From positions 3,224,001 to 3,288,000 of the forward strand of contig OZ231126.1 in the NCBI GenBank assembly GCA_965153355.1: a stretch of 64,000 nucleotides of DNA. Direction: 5' to 3'. Below the pieces are notes generated by a model. That model made no database searches, was not told the DNA's origin, and saw only the letters and a program-made list of their open reading frames with translations. The position numbers were made by a program, and so were the translations under genes. This document shows positions 1-11,057 of this stretch, in pieces (positions within the stretch are counted from its first letter, which is position 1; each line of letters opens with the position of its first letter). Source of the DNA: Flaccisagitta enflata (taxonomy: Eukaryota; Chaetognatha; Sagittoidea; Aphragmophora).

Positions 1-92
1 GTGTGTTTGTAAGTGTGTGTGTTTGTGTGTTTGTATGTGTGTGTGTTTGTTTGTGTGTGTGCGCGAGTGCGCGAAAGACATATATCATCGAC

Positions 93-3000
93 CTTTATTT
101 GATTTTGCGCTTTGACGTCTTCGATGGTTATTGCAAACTGAGGAGCCAGCTGCGGAAGTTCTCGGGTGTTTTTTCTGCCTGGACAAAAAACGCCAGGCGG
201 TGTCTGGAACACACTGCCATGTGAGAAGAACGAGAAAACCGTGCAGATAATTACAGGGTGTGCAAAACAAAAATCGGAATGTCGAGAGAATAAGCGCACT
301 TCCACTTGAAATTCTAGTTGATCTAGTGACATAAGATTTCACTTTCGCAGTCCAGTATTTTCTCAGTTCAAATCTTTACTGGTCCAAATGCAAGAATGCT
401 TTTATTCCTGTTCACTTTTACCATATTTTCTATTTTTTCACACCCTGTTATTCACTTTGTCAACGCATAAGCTCATGGCTCCACACCCAGTACATTTTTC
501 TAGATGAAAAACCATGTCTCGTTTTTAAAACAACATTATTCTTAATCAGGTGAAATCGAGAATGAAAAGAAACATATGCAAATTATAGAGAGGTTATGTT
601 CAATATGGATAGAGATGGAGGAATAGACTGATTTATCAGTAAATACCATACCTTGGATCACCTGATAATCCGGGCTCCCATTTGACATACTCATAGACGT
701 GAGAAAAGTACTCCACTCCACCTGGTAGCAGATATTCCCATCAAACGAGGTAATAGTTGATTGAAAAAAGGAGGGTACATTGGAGCGGCATTCTAGAATT
801 GGATGATCTTTTAAAACTTTCCGTCGCCGAGAATCAGATTAAATTCATGGAACTATGCCGGGTGGTTCAAAAAAAGTTTTTTTTAAACTTGGTCGCAATA
901 TGGCTCCAATCACCAAAATTTGTGACTGGCTCATTATGGAAGAAGGAACGGACAGACAAAAATCAGCAAACAAAAACAAGGCCGGACACTCGGCACCCAA
1001 ATCGTGGATGGCTGGGCAGGGGCAGTAATGCAGAAACCGCTCGCTATTCAAAAATGTGACGTGACGTGATGTGACCTATGACCTACCAACCGACACAGCA
1101 AGTTCTGGAGTAGTGTTAAAAAACACGAAATTTTAAGACATTTTAAGAACATAATATCTGTACCTGTGTAATTGACCTTTTCGCCATACCACTTGGCGGC
1201 AATAGGTATTTGTGACTTTCCTGTGGGAGATGTCCATCGATCCTTGTTGTCAAAATACCACAGAATAGTGACCATATTTATGCCCATGTCTGGAATAGGG
1301 CCGGAAAACTTCCAAAGATGACAAGGAATGCCGCGAGCCTCGTCCTCGCCTACGTATGTCTCGTTCAAGCTCCCTCCAAATCTGTTAAAGCAATTGGATG
1401 TACCGCCTCGAGCGTACCCGCTTTTTAAGGCGAAATCGCCTCTTAGGAATAACACCTAAAATCCACTTCAATACCAATAAAGGCAGCTAATCGCCGTAGG
1501 AAAAAAGTCGTAAATGCTGAGAGAGAGAGAGAGAGAGAGAGAATGAATGAGAGAGAGAGATAAAGAGAGGGACAGATGGATGGACAGACAGACAGATAGA
1601 TGGATGGACAGACAGACGGAAGGACAGACAGACAGATGGACAGACGGACAGAGAATGACACAGAGAGAGAACGCTTGTTTTTCCACTTGAAAGAACGCTT
1701 GTTTTTCCACTTGAAAGTACGCTTATTTTTCCACTTTTTCACCATGAATAGACTGATGGACCAACAGACCAACAGATGGTCTGATGGATAGAAGAGTGAG
1801 AGACTTTGCTGCTAGCATGTACAATCATCATCTGGGACAATTTGAAGTTCAAATAGACTTCAATATTGAACTTAATTCCTTATTTTTGGGAAAAATGCGA
1901 AATATACAAAAAAATAGAAAAAAATTCAGAAAATCATAGCTCTGAAACTATAGATCGCACAGAATTCTGTTGGCGTCATCTGAAAGAGGAGATTAGCTCT
2001 TTCTTAACCATTAATTTCATGCATAGTCTCATTTGGCCCCAGAAATTGATCAACTTTCTCAAACCACTAATGAGAAAAAGAGAAAATCAATTTCCGCCGA
2101 AGGACTCAAAAAGCCGAAGGTATTCTTCGTCTTTTTTCCAAAAAATTTTCGTTCTGCGGACACGCATCTCTATTTATAGGAGTTTTGTCCGTCCGTCCGT
2201 CGAAGTCAAATACACTCTTTTTTTTTGAGTAAGGACAAAGTTTATAAGGACGTGAGGCTGAAATTCTGCCAAAAATTAAGGACATTTTGAGGACAAAGCT
2301 CAGCCTCAAATTTGAAAAAAAAATTTTTTTGATTCATAATTTGAATTGTTCTTACATAAATTCTTAGAAAAAATAACCTTATCAAACAAGAAACTATATA
2401 TTACATAACTATATAAAACCATATTGCTATTAATAGCAGTTACTGTCATATCTAACTTCTACCAATAAAGGCGGCTCTCGCCGTAGGAAAAAAGTCGTAA
2501 GTGCGAGGTTTTGGAATTTTTTTTTATGATATGTTTTGTACGGTTGTTTTTGCCTTTTTTTTCTTCTCTAGGCATCTTTGGTTTGTTCCACTCTCTACAT
2601 GTGTTTCTCTGTTTGAGACAGAGGCATCCAACCCCCATCCACACCCCTACCCAAACCCCCGCACACAAGCATCTAGAATGCTTGTTTTTCCACTTTTCCA
2701 ATTGGATGGACAGACGGACCAACAGACCGATGGATGGACTGACAGACAAAACCTCTCATAGAGTCCAGAGTTGAAATGAGAGAGAAACTGTGCTGCCAAG
2801 GTTCACAATCATCACCTGGGACATTTCAAAGTTCAAATAGACTTCAATTAACTCGATTCCTTGTTTTGGGGAAAAATGCAAAAAATGCGAAAAAAATATA
2901 AAAAGATGTTAAAAATCATAGCTCAAAACTATGATCAAGAATTCTTGGCGTCATCTGAAAGAGGAGAATTAGTTCTTTCTTAGCTATTAATTTCATGCGT

Positions 3001-6000
3001 AGTCCTGTTCTGCCCCCAAAATGTATCAACTTCCCCAAAGGACTCATAAGACAAAGAGAAATCCGTTTTTTTCTGCAGGACTCAAAAAGACCGAAGGGAC
3101 TTCGTCTCTTCGACTTTTTTCCAAATTACCTTATACCGTGCATTAATCATGTTAATGCATGAAATATTATCATAAGAAAATCATAGAAAAATATTAAGGA
3201 CATGCTAAAAACATTTCAGGCTGGAATTTGCAAAAATTTAACAACTCCCCAGCCTCAGCAAAAAATTACTGGTCCTTATATAAAAAAAAGTGTATTGTAA
3301 TAACGAACACTTTAGATAATTTGTATATGTGTGTAGAGGGGTGGGGATTGGGTATGAATGATGGTTGGACGCTCATGCCCACCCGCCCACCTGGATTTTG
3401 TTACCACGCGTCAGGTTTTGATACTTCACATGGCAAAACTTAGAAGTATCCCTCTACCCTTCTAACATAATGTCGAGGAGCAAAAATCATAGAGAATGAG
3501 CGGTTTCCTTTTTTGGGCAGCAGCCCTGGAGAGGTTGCTGACCTATGATTCCTGACAGGGCAATTTTGCTGATGAGCTTTCTTTGTCCACCACCCTTAAG
3601 CATTAAATCAGTCTCCTCAGACCCCAAATCTAGCCTCTCAAAGACTCAAACCTCAAATCAGGCCTCTCAGACCCTAGATCAGGCCTCTCAGAACCTAAAT
3701 TGGTCCTCTCAGACCCAGAATCAGTCCTCTCAGTCACAAACCCCAAATTGGGCCTCCAATTTAAATCAGTATCCTCAGACCCCAAATCAGGCCTCCCAGA
3801 CCTCAAATCAGGCCTCTCAGACCCCAAATCAGGCCTATCAGGCAGTATCAGGCCCCATGTCAGACTTCTCAAACCCCAAATAAAACCTCACAGATCCTTA
3901 ATTAAACCTCATACACAGGCCTGAATTTAGAGCGTTCCCGTGTGCCTGATGCACTCTGTTTTGCTGTCGGGCACGCTGGTTTTACTAATGGCCTGCCCGG
4001 CTGGACTAACAAATTTTTAAAAGAATTACAATTTTTCATTTCTTTATGTAGAGATCAATCATCGATTTTTGATAAAGTTTATAGATTTGTTCAATCATAA
4101 TTCAAGCATACATTCATTTTGCCAGTTATCAATCCATTCATGCATTCATTCATTCATTCATACATTCCTTTACATTCCTTTTGGGCAGCAGCCCCAAAGC
4201 TGACAAAGCCCTATAAAACACAGGACTTTTTTTTGTTCATCCATCCATCCATCTGTCTGTTCGTTCATTCATCCCCCCCTTCATCAGGCCCCTCAGGTCT
4301 CAAATCCAGCCTGTCAGGCCTCAAATCCAGCCTCTCATGCCACAAATCTGGCCTCTCAGACCAAAAATTTGGCCTCTCAGGCCTCAAATCCAAATTCTCA
4401 GGCCACAAACCTGGCCTCAAGCCTCAAATTTTGCCTCTCAGGCCTCAAATCGGCCATCTAAACCTCAATTTACTGCTCTCAGGCTTCAAATCAGTCCTCT
4501 GGCCTTTCAAGCCTTAATTCAGCTCTCTCGAGCTTTCAATAGGCATTCTCAGACGTTACATCAGCTTTCTTAGACCTCATTTTAGGCTCTTGAATGCCTT
4601 CAGTCAGCCCTATATAGCATCGCACTCACCTCTTCAGGTAGGATGAACAAAAGTCCCCCTGTGTTCTACAGGACTTTGTTCCCTTTGGGGCCGCTGCCCC
4701 TAACTCAAATTTACAATCACTCAAAGCAGAGCAACGGGTATCGCTAACCACATATTGCCCTTGGGCGACCTGTTTCTCCCTATTCTACAGGATGTATGAT
4801 ATTAAAATGAAGTTGCATCTCTGAAAACATTTATCTAAAAGGAAAACTCAATGTCCAGAGTTAATTGTTGATAGATCAAATTTCCATTTTCACATTCATT
4901 TATTTCTCCATTTGTTTGTTTATTTGTTTTGTCATTTATTTATCAAGGGTAATTCTGAATTAATGGGAATGTTTTGATCAATCATTATGGGCTTTCGGGA
5001 AAAAAACTAGCATCATCTTTCATCACTTTTTAGTTGCGGACACGCAACTCTATAAGAGGCTTTGTCCGTCTGTCCGTTGGTCGGTCGGTCGGTTGGTCGT
5101 GGTGATCGAGTTGAGAATGATGAAAAACGCGCATTTACCTACCCTGCACGGTCCGCAACTGATGGCCGTGTATCCGGCCTTGTTTGTTGATTCTTTACTA
5201 AATATTAACACAAATGCTGGGGGTTCACTATTAGGGTGGTCACGAAATAGAGTCGAATTTAAAAAAATGATATACTCTAGTTTTGCATAAATGTACCAAA
5301 TAGAAGAGGTTTTCCCACAAGTAGAAGTCTGAATTTGAAGATTAAACCATGGCGGCAAAACTATAGGCTTCCTATGGCAATAAAAAAAATCCCCATAGCA
5401 ACGCATGGTTTTTGCCCAACAAAAATTTCTTATTTGATTATTTTTTAAGCTTGTGAAAATCCTTCTGTGGACATTTGTGCAAAGGAGGCTCAAGTATAAT
5501 AATATATGAGGTGACCCAAAACTGGACCCTATTCCTGTTGCAATGTATTGTTTGTATGATGGAGTCTAAAGTAAATTTAGAAATAAGGTGGAAAACAGGG
5601 CACGCCTATTTTCTGCCAGGCACACTAAAGTTGTGAGGAGCGTGCCCGGCGTGCATGCTCAACAAAATAATTACATTTAGGCCTACTTTTACACCCCAGA
5701 TCAGGCCTCTCAGACCCTAAAGCAAGCCTTTAGGACCCCAAATAAGGCCTCAAATTAAGCCTATCAGTCCCCATATCGGCTACTTAGGCCCTAAAATCAG
5801 GTCTCCTAACCTCAAACCATACTCATAAGCTCCAAATACACATTCAAAAACCCAAAACAAAGTTGCCCTGTGTGGAATCATAAGTCATCAGCTCCTTCAG
5901 GACTGCTACCCCATTATATTACCTCAATACCACAATATCTAATGATATCAATAAGGCATCGAGAACCGCTGACCATAATGACGCTTGTGCGGCCTGTTAA

Positions 6001-9000
6001 AAATTCTTTTCTTAAGATATCAGAGTATAAACTTTAAAAGAGCTTACTTAAAAAACAGATTAGGAATTCTATGAAGTTCGTACTCGCTTTTTATTTATAT
6101 CACTGCATCATGCTAATTCGGTCCTATAGATCTTTTTTTTAAAACAGAATAACAACAACTTTTAATAAAAGAAAAATGATAAGGGTCCTAAAATCAACAT
6201 TTGGTAAAAACAGTGAGCTAAAAGAAGCACCCAAGCGGCACGTATTTCTGTTCTTCTTTATCCTTTGGAATATGAGAGAGAGAAACTAGAAAAGGGTACA
6301 AACCTTAATACTGCAGAGGGTGTCAGCATTACGCCATGGTTGCCAAATATTGAACCATCATTCTTCTCAGTCATGTTCACCTACCAGTAACAAAGAAGTA
6401 CGCGGTACTGATTACATAGCTGACTTACTTTTGACAGAAAGAAAGTGAAAATATGAGACCGAAAAAAGAGAATTAGCAAGAAGCAGAAGGACAGAAAATA
6501 AGAAAATAAGAAAAAAAAAAAGAAAAAAAGAAAAAAAGAAAAAAAGAAGCAAAAAGAGACATGGTCATATAGGTGATTCAGGCCGACAGCATGTGAGCGT
6601 TACGTTGAGGAGAATTCACTTTTTTCATGGGGGGACTGAAAGTAGGGCCTGTACTTTTTTGTTTTGATTTAAAAAGTGTATTGTAAAAATTTCAGAGGTG
6701 TAAATGCCCTTAAACAATTGCCATATTGCACCTGAAAAATGGCTCATCCTTAAGGGAACCAAAACTTCAAAATAGTTTTTTTCTCAAATCTGAGGCCAGA
6801 GATTCAGATTCCTTGTAAAAAATTAAGTGAGATACCATATTTTCTTTTTTCAAAATTTTGTTTTTAAGCTGAAAAAATGCAAAAAACCTCCGAAAAACCT
6901 TAGTTTTTTAAAATGAGAGTTTTTTTTGTTTGAAGTTGCTCTTATCAATTTTAAGCAATGAAACGCACTTTACACAACAACAAGAGTTTTTCATGAGGAG
7001 TTCGATTCCGGCCTCAGTTGAGAGAAAAATGATTTTGAAATTTTGGTATCCTTAAGGCTGAGCGAATTCTCAAATACGATATGACAAAGCTGAGCGAATT
7101 CTCATATACGATATGACAATTGTTTAAAAACATTTACTTTGCTGCAATTTTTAGAATATATTACTTACATCAAATAAAAAAAATCTAGGCCCTCCTCTCA
7201 GTCCACGCATGAAAAAAAATGTTATCTCCTTAGCATAGTGAACGTTCCCGACCAACCGACGGACACGGCCTATGAATCTTGTACACGTCTCGAAAAAAAG
7301 AAAAAAAGATGGAAGGAAGGAAAGAAGGTAAGAAGGAAAGAAAGAACGAAAGTGACCAGAATAGAAAAAGTCAAGGAGAGAAACTAACCAAGAGACTTTT
7401 GTCAAAACACTCTTCTCTGCACTTAGCCTACCGTGACGCATAAATTGTCGATTAGCTCAAACAACTCTTTCGTTTTAAAGTCCATAATCTTAGCCACTTC
7501 CATGCCGTCAGACATTGATACAACCGACCCTAAAAAGTCATGACACGGCCCATAAATAGGCATAAATAGGCCGCTTTGTTAGCGGAAAGGTAGGTAGGTA
7601 GGTAGGTTATCCAGCAGTTAAACTAACTTAGGAAGAAACCCCCTCGAAAACTTCCGCATCACGTACTTCTTGCCCCATTACAGCTGGGCTCAATTTGGGC
7701 ATCCCAAAGAAAATTCATTTCCACGCACTTTTCACGTTCCACTGGCGTAATTAGAGCCCGGTCTAAATGGAAAATTGATTTGGACTTGATCTAGGCACTC
7801 CGTAATCAATGCTCTAGTTGCATAGAATTAATTGCTGCAGTGATGAGATAAATTTCTTCTACAGTAATTCTATACAACTATAGCATTGATTACGGAGCGC
7901 CTAGATCAAGTCCAAATTGATTTTCCGAGTAGATTGGGCTTTAGTTATACAAATCGAACATAAAAGTGCTTGGGAATCATTTTTAGTTGCGGACACGCCT
8001 TGTTCTTTTGAATGCCCACATTGTGCCCACTCTAATACAGAGTCACCTCCCGTTTAGTCCCTCTCCGACATATATTCAGCCCGCAAGGCTCCACCCGGGG
8101 TGCACCCCTATCATATCCCTGATCTGACCGGTGACCCGCGTCGTTTTGCTAAAGTTCGGTTGAGACAGCCATGAAGTCAATTAAATCATTTAACTCCCCG
8201 AGCCGTACCTTTTTGCTCATGTTCGTTGTACCATTCTTCGATTAGAACGGTTTTTTTGTTAAATAAATCATTAAACTCGACGATAGCGTGGAACTCCTGC
8301 GGCAGAGATGGACGCTCGGGCTGATGGGAGAAACTCGCGCCATCGACGGGACCAGCCGAAATTTCCCCGACGGTGGCGGAACTCTATGACATAGCGGTTG
8401 AGATAGATCAGAGTCTTGCACTTATTTCTGCATCCCAAAAATGGCATAATTTCTAGAACAAGAATCGATTACAAAATTGTTCACCGTCACACTTTACCAT
8501 ATATATATATCTATATAATCATGGAAATAAATTATTTCATTTGCTTGCATTGTGCTGTCCTAATTTTCACTTGCGGGACACGCAACACCATAAGAGGCTC
8601 TGTCCGTCCGTTGGTCCGTCCAATCATGAGCACAGGTTGAAAAGTGGAGAAACAAGCGTCTTAAATGCTCTGTATACATGTGTGTGTTGGGTGAAAGACC
8701 TGGGGTGTCGATTGGGGTAGGGTGCCCCTGCCCACCCATCCGCAACAATATTGTGAACCCGCGTCATTTGTTGACTTTTGATATCGCTACATGTTTCTTA
8801 CATGTGAATAAATATGATATTGCATCTAGCGAGGAAATGGATGACCCATTTTACCAATTGTGTCCCATCTAACTCCACCCTACCCTATCATCCAGAGTTG
8901 GCGACAATGCGGTGACGCCAACGATCAGTGACAGTGCTAAAACCGTGTAAAACGACGATGCGAAATTGCGAAGCTGGAGCAAATGTTTGTCCCCCATCAT

Positions 9001-9015
9001 TTCGCAGTTTTCCAT
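93..9015 (-). CDS. LolA-like secreted protein, left palindromic copy, first seven exons (partial)
   Basis: Mirror image of the first seven exons of the complete right-hand gene at 28488-49296. Exons on the minus strand: 8884-9015 (start codon and signal peptide), 8209-8383, 7432-7529, 6306-6382, 1164-1381, 652-721 and 93-213. Splice sites and phases match the right copy, and exon translations where compared are the same, including the ETYVGEDEARGIPCHLWKF and [10 protein letters not shown] blocks. After exon seven the donor GT follows at 92-91 and the remaining eight exons would lie beyond the window start. Whether this is a true second gene or an assembly mirror cannot be decided here. Introns hold hairpin elements, TIR elements with minisatellites, and microsatellites. 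Confidence 0.8.
1519..1660. repeat. (GA)n plus GACA/GATG tetranucleotide tract, left copy
   Basis: GA runs followed by GACAGACA and GATGGATG units. The mirror is 35838-36027. There the (CT)n part is about 70 bases longer, which accounts for the shift in arm alignment from a coordinate sum of 37563 to 37493. This is the clearest length polymorphism between the arms. Confidence 0.85.
2146..2225 (+). repeat. Degenerate hairpin-headed element
   Basis: Contains a weakened hairpin (TGCGGACACGCATC) followed by CTCTATTTATAGGAGTTTTG and a GTCCGTCC run, as in the hairpin-headed family. The right-arm mirror is at 35268-35347. Confidence 0.5.
2458..3240. repeat. Element with GNRA-type hairpin terminus and GGATGGACAGACGG tail, left copy
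   Basis: Begins CCAATAAAGGCGGCTCTCGC, whose reverse complement holds CGGC-GAGA-GCCG, a four-pair stem with a GAGA loop. It is followed by AGGAAAAAAGTCGTAA. Near 2690 are AAGCATCTAGAATGCTTG and GGACAGACGGACC, shared with other hairpin elements. AT-rich sequence without a recognised gene continues to 3240. The mirror is 34260-35040, with scattered differences. Confidence 0.5.
4166..4770. mobile_element. Nested TIR element with 21-bp minisatellite (left copy)
   Basis: Inverted ends: TTTTGGGCAGCAGCCCCAAA at about 4168, and CCTTTGGGGCCGCTGCCCCT at about 4683. Inside each is a segment around AAAACACAGGACTTT (left) or AGTCCCCCTGTGTTCTACAGG (right side, one strand). The interior 4280-4590 is a tandem array of CCTCTCAGGCCTCAAATC-like units. 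An outer box, GCAACGGGTATCGCTAACCA, follows at about 4730. Mirror 32733-33337. Confidence 0.75.
5032..5194 (+). repeat. Hairpin-headed element, AGTTGCG stem (left arm)
   Basis: Starts AGTTGCGGACACGCAACT, a seven-pair stem, then CTCTATAAGAGGC, a GTCCGTC/GGTCGGTC run, an internal box GTCCGCAACT (exact complement of the first ten bases) and a terminal hairpin GGCCGTGTATCCGGCC followed by TTGTT. The mirror is 32310-32471. Confidence 0.8.
7700..7990. mobile_element. Palindromic MITE (left copy)
   Basis: Long imperfect hairpin. GACTTGATCTAGGCACTCCG at about 7783 pairs with CGGAGCGCCTAGATCAAGTC at about 7894. The symmetry continues outward through GCCCGGTCTAAATGGAAAAT and its partner, and into AAAATTCATTTCCACGCACT against its distant inverse near 7960-7986. 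Arms are over 100 bases. No coding capacity. It lies in intron 2 of the left LolA-like copy. Mirror 29513-29803. Confidence 0.75.
8570..8772 (+). repeat. Hairpin-headed element, second subtype (left arm)
   Basis: Opens TTGCGGGACACGCAA, then CCATAAGAGGCTCTGTCCGT. The middle has AAGTGGAGAAACAAGCGTCT and TGGGGTGTCGATTGGGG. The internal box CCGCAA follows CTGCCCACCCAT. It ends in a GACCCGCGTCATTTGTTG-like segment, as do the copies at 38085-38310 and 60905-61105. Mirror 28731-28933. Confidence 0.65.
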
Positions 9016-9508
9016 TTATTTTATCCTCAATAAACGCGTTTTTAGACGCTAGCCAAGCGACCGAGCAAGAGGCTGTATCCCTGGGAAGATCGGAAAAGCG
9101 AAATTTGGGCCGAAATGAGCATTGCTGCCCCTGCCCTGCTATAGAAGTGCGGCCCTCGCAAACGTAAAACTGCCCACATCCAACGGCATCGCTGCCCCTG
9201 CCCACCCGCAAGCGACTACTCACTTAACGTGTGTACGGCCTTGGTTCTTAAAGACGAAGATGAAGGATAGACTCGTCGATGCAAACAGTTTCTGGCACAA
9301 CCTGTAGCCTCCTTATCGCCTTTTCTCCGCTCAGCCTCCTTCGAATTATATCTTAAGATAATCTTCGCACGAGCTGAACTGTAATTAGGCGCTTATCGCT
9401 AATTAAGCGCCATTCGCTTATCCTTGGCCTCACATAATCGAAATCAATGAGTTAAGACATTTTTTCAGCCTTAAGGACCTGCTTCTTTGTCGATAATCCG
9501 TTTCGGCT

Positions 9509-10744
9509 AAAGTTCGTTATAATGTACTGATTTAAGTTTACTATGTAATTGCCACCCCTCACCCCAGCATGGAGGGGTGGCCAAGAGATAGCCTGAAATC
9601 ATGGGGTGGCACTTGGGGTGGCCGGGGTGGCACTCAGGGTGGCATCTGGAATATAAAGATAGGTAAGTATAGGGATAGGAAAGTAAAGGGATGGTTAAGT
9701 ATAAGGATAAATAATAGATAAGTATAAGAAAAGGTAAGTATAAAGATAAGAAAGTATAGGGATAGGTCTGTATAGGGATAGGTAAGTATAGGGATAGGTA
9801 AGTATAGGGATAGGTAAGTATAGGGATGGGTAAGTATAGGGATAGATAAGTATAGGGATGGGTAAGTATAAGGATGGGTAAGTATAAGGATGGGTAAATA
9901 TAGGGATGGGTAAATATAAGAATAGATAAATATAGGGATGGGTAAATATAGGAATAGATAAATATAGGGATAGTTAAGTATAAGGATAGGTAAGTATAGG
10001 GATAGGTGAGTATCGGGATAAGTGAGTATAGGGATAGGTGGGTATAGGGATAGATGAGTTTAGGGATAAGTATGTATAGGGATAGGTTTGTAAAAGGATA
10101 GTTATGTATTAGGATAGGTTAGTGTTAAGTTTAGGGATAGGTAAGTATAAGGATAGTTAAAGGTAAATTAAGCATTAGGTATGTTCAATATAAGCTAAGT
10201 TTAGCATGAGGTAAGTTTTGAATAAGGTAAATTTAGTATATAGTAAATTGTAGCCACCTTATCGCAGGGGTGTATATAATTCCATAACCTTTGATTATTT
10301 TCCCCAACTGCACTTTGATTTTCTTCATGCCTTTGTCCGCGTCGCAGTTTACCAAATCAATGTTTTCTTCCTCATAAACCACTAAAACTGGGTATTTAAG
10401 GTTTAAATAGTGTTAAATTGTGTTTAACTTATCATGTTTATGATTTTTTTACGCCCAGTTATATTTTCCCAGTTTTTCTCTTTTCCTCCTTCTTTTTCCT
10501 TCCCTTTCTCCAAACCCTTTGATTATTTTCCCTCCCCCACCGGGGGGGGAATACGAAACAATATACAGGCCTGCCTTATCGTTAAAGCCACCCCGGCCAC
10601 CCTGAGGTAGGTTCAGGCTGGAGTGGCACTTGGAGTGGCTGGGGTGGCACTTAGAGTGGCCGGGGTGGCTTCGGCCACCTCGAGTGCCACCCAGACTACT
10701 TTCTAAATTTAAATCAGTACATTATAACGAACTTGATCTAAAGT
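9509..10744. mobile_element. TIR element carrying a 16-bp minisatellite (left copy)
   Basis: Terminal inverted repeats AAGTTCGTTATAATGTACTG at 9509 and CAGTACATTATAACGAACTT at the other end. Inside them are GC-rich subterminal boxes of GGGGTGGC/GCCACCCC units (9553-9650 and 10585-10690). The core 9653-10190 is a tandem array of about 34 units of AAGTATAGGGATAGGT. No coding capacity is seen. The remaining 10200-10550 is AT-rich without recognised features. Mirror 26757-27994. Confidence 0.8.
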
Positions 10745-10831
10745 TTCTCTTGATGAGACCAACATCAGAGACATAGTGCATGCAAGGACTGAATTTCAAG
10801 ATGTTGAGAGTTGAATTCACCTTTCATTTTT

Positions 10832-10963
10832 AGTCGTGTGCACGCGACTCTACAACCGCTCTGTCCGTCTGTCTGTTGGTCCGTCCGTCGGTCACGCTTA
10901 GCTTTTTTTCACCGCCCCTGCCCACAAGCAAGCGACTAAGGTAGCCGTATATCCGGCCTTGTT
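10832..10963 (+). repeat. Hairpin-headed element, AGTCG stem (left arm)
   Basis: Starts AGTCGTGTGCACGCGACT, then CTACAACCGCTCTGTCCGTC. The internal box AAGCGACT follows GCCCCTGCCCACAAGC. It ends GCCGTATATCCGGCCTTGTT. Mirror 26537-26668. Confidence 0.75.
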
Positions 10964-11057
10964 TATCCAAATCCCTAAAATTACAAAGCCCCAAATATGT
11001 AAATTGCTGCATTCTGACGTGGTTTTTTTACTAGATTTTCATGATACAGAACAATAT

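Larger units (their letters stand above)
3512..5912. mobile_element. TIR element with internal 21-bp minisatellites, split by insertions (left copy)
   Basis: Outer ends are inverted: TTGGGCAGCAGCCCTGGAGA near 3513 and its diverged complement, CTCCTTCAGGACTGCTACCC, near 5893. Just inside each end lies a stretch around TATGATTCC and its inverse. Internal arrays of about 21 bp (CCTCTCAGACCCCAAATCAG type) occupy 3600-3915 and 5690-5860. Between them lie a nested relative (4166-4770), a hairpin element (5032-5194) and unexplained AT-rich DNA. The mirror is 31591-33991. Confidence 0.7.

Noticed and set aside
3545-4573. Ser/Gln/Asn/Pro-rich open frames (also 32930-33958, 55666-56050)
   Set aside because: Translations of 21-bp minisatellite arrays; the unit length being a multiple of three keeps the frame open by chance.
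4166-4770. Regular spaced repeats considered as a CRISPR array
   Set aside because: The genome is eukaryotic, units are contiguous and degenerate without unique spacers, and no cas gene is present.
8888-9223. 111-codon open frame, and its mirror at 28280-28615
   Set aside because: It overlaps the signal-peptide exon of the LolA-like gene in a different frame on the same strand; the exon frame has the signal peptide and the correct splice phase.
9653-10190. Array AAGTATAGGGATAGGT considered as telomeric repeat
   Set aside because: The unit is not a TTAGGG-type repeat, it lies inside a TIR element and it is mirrored at 27310-27850.
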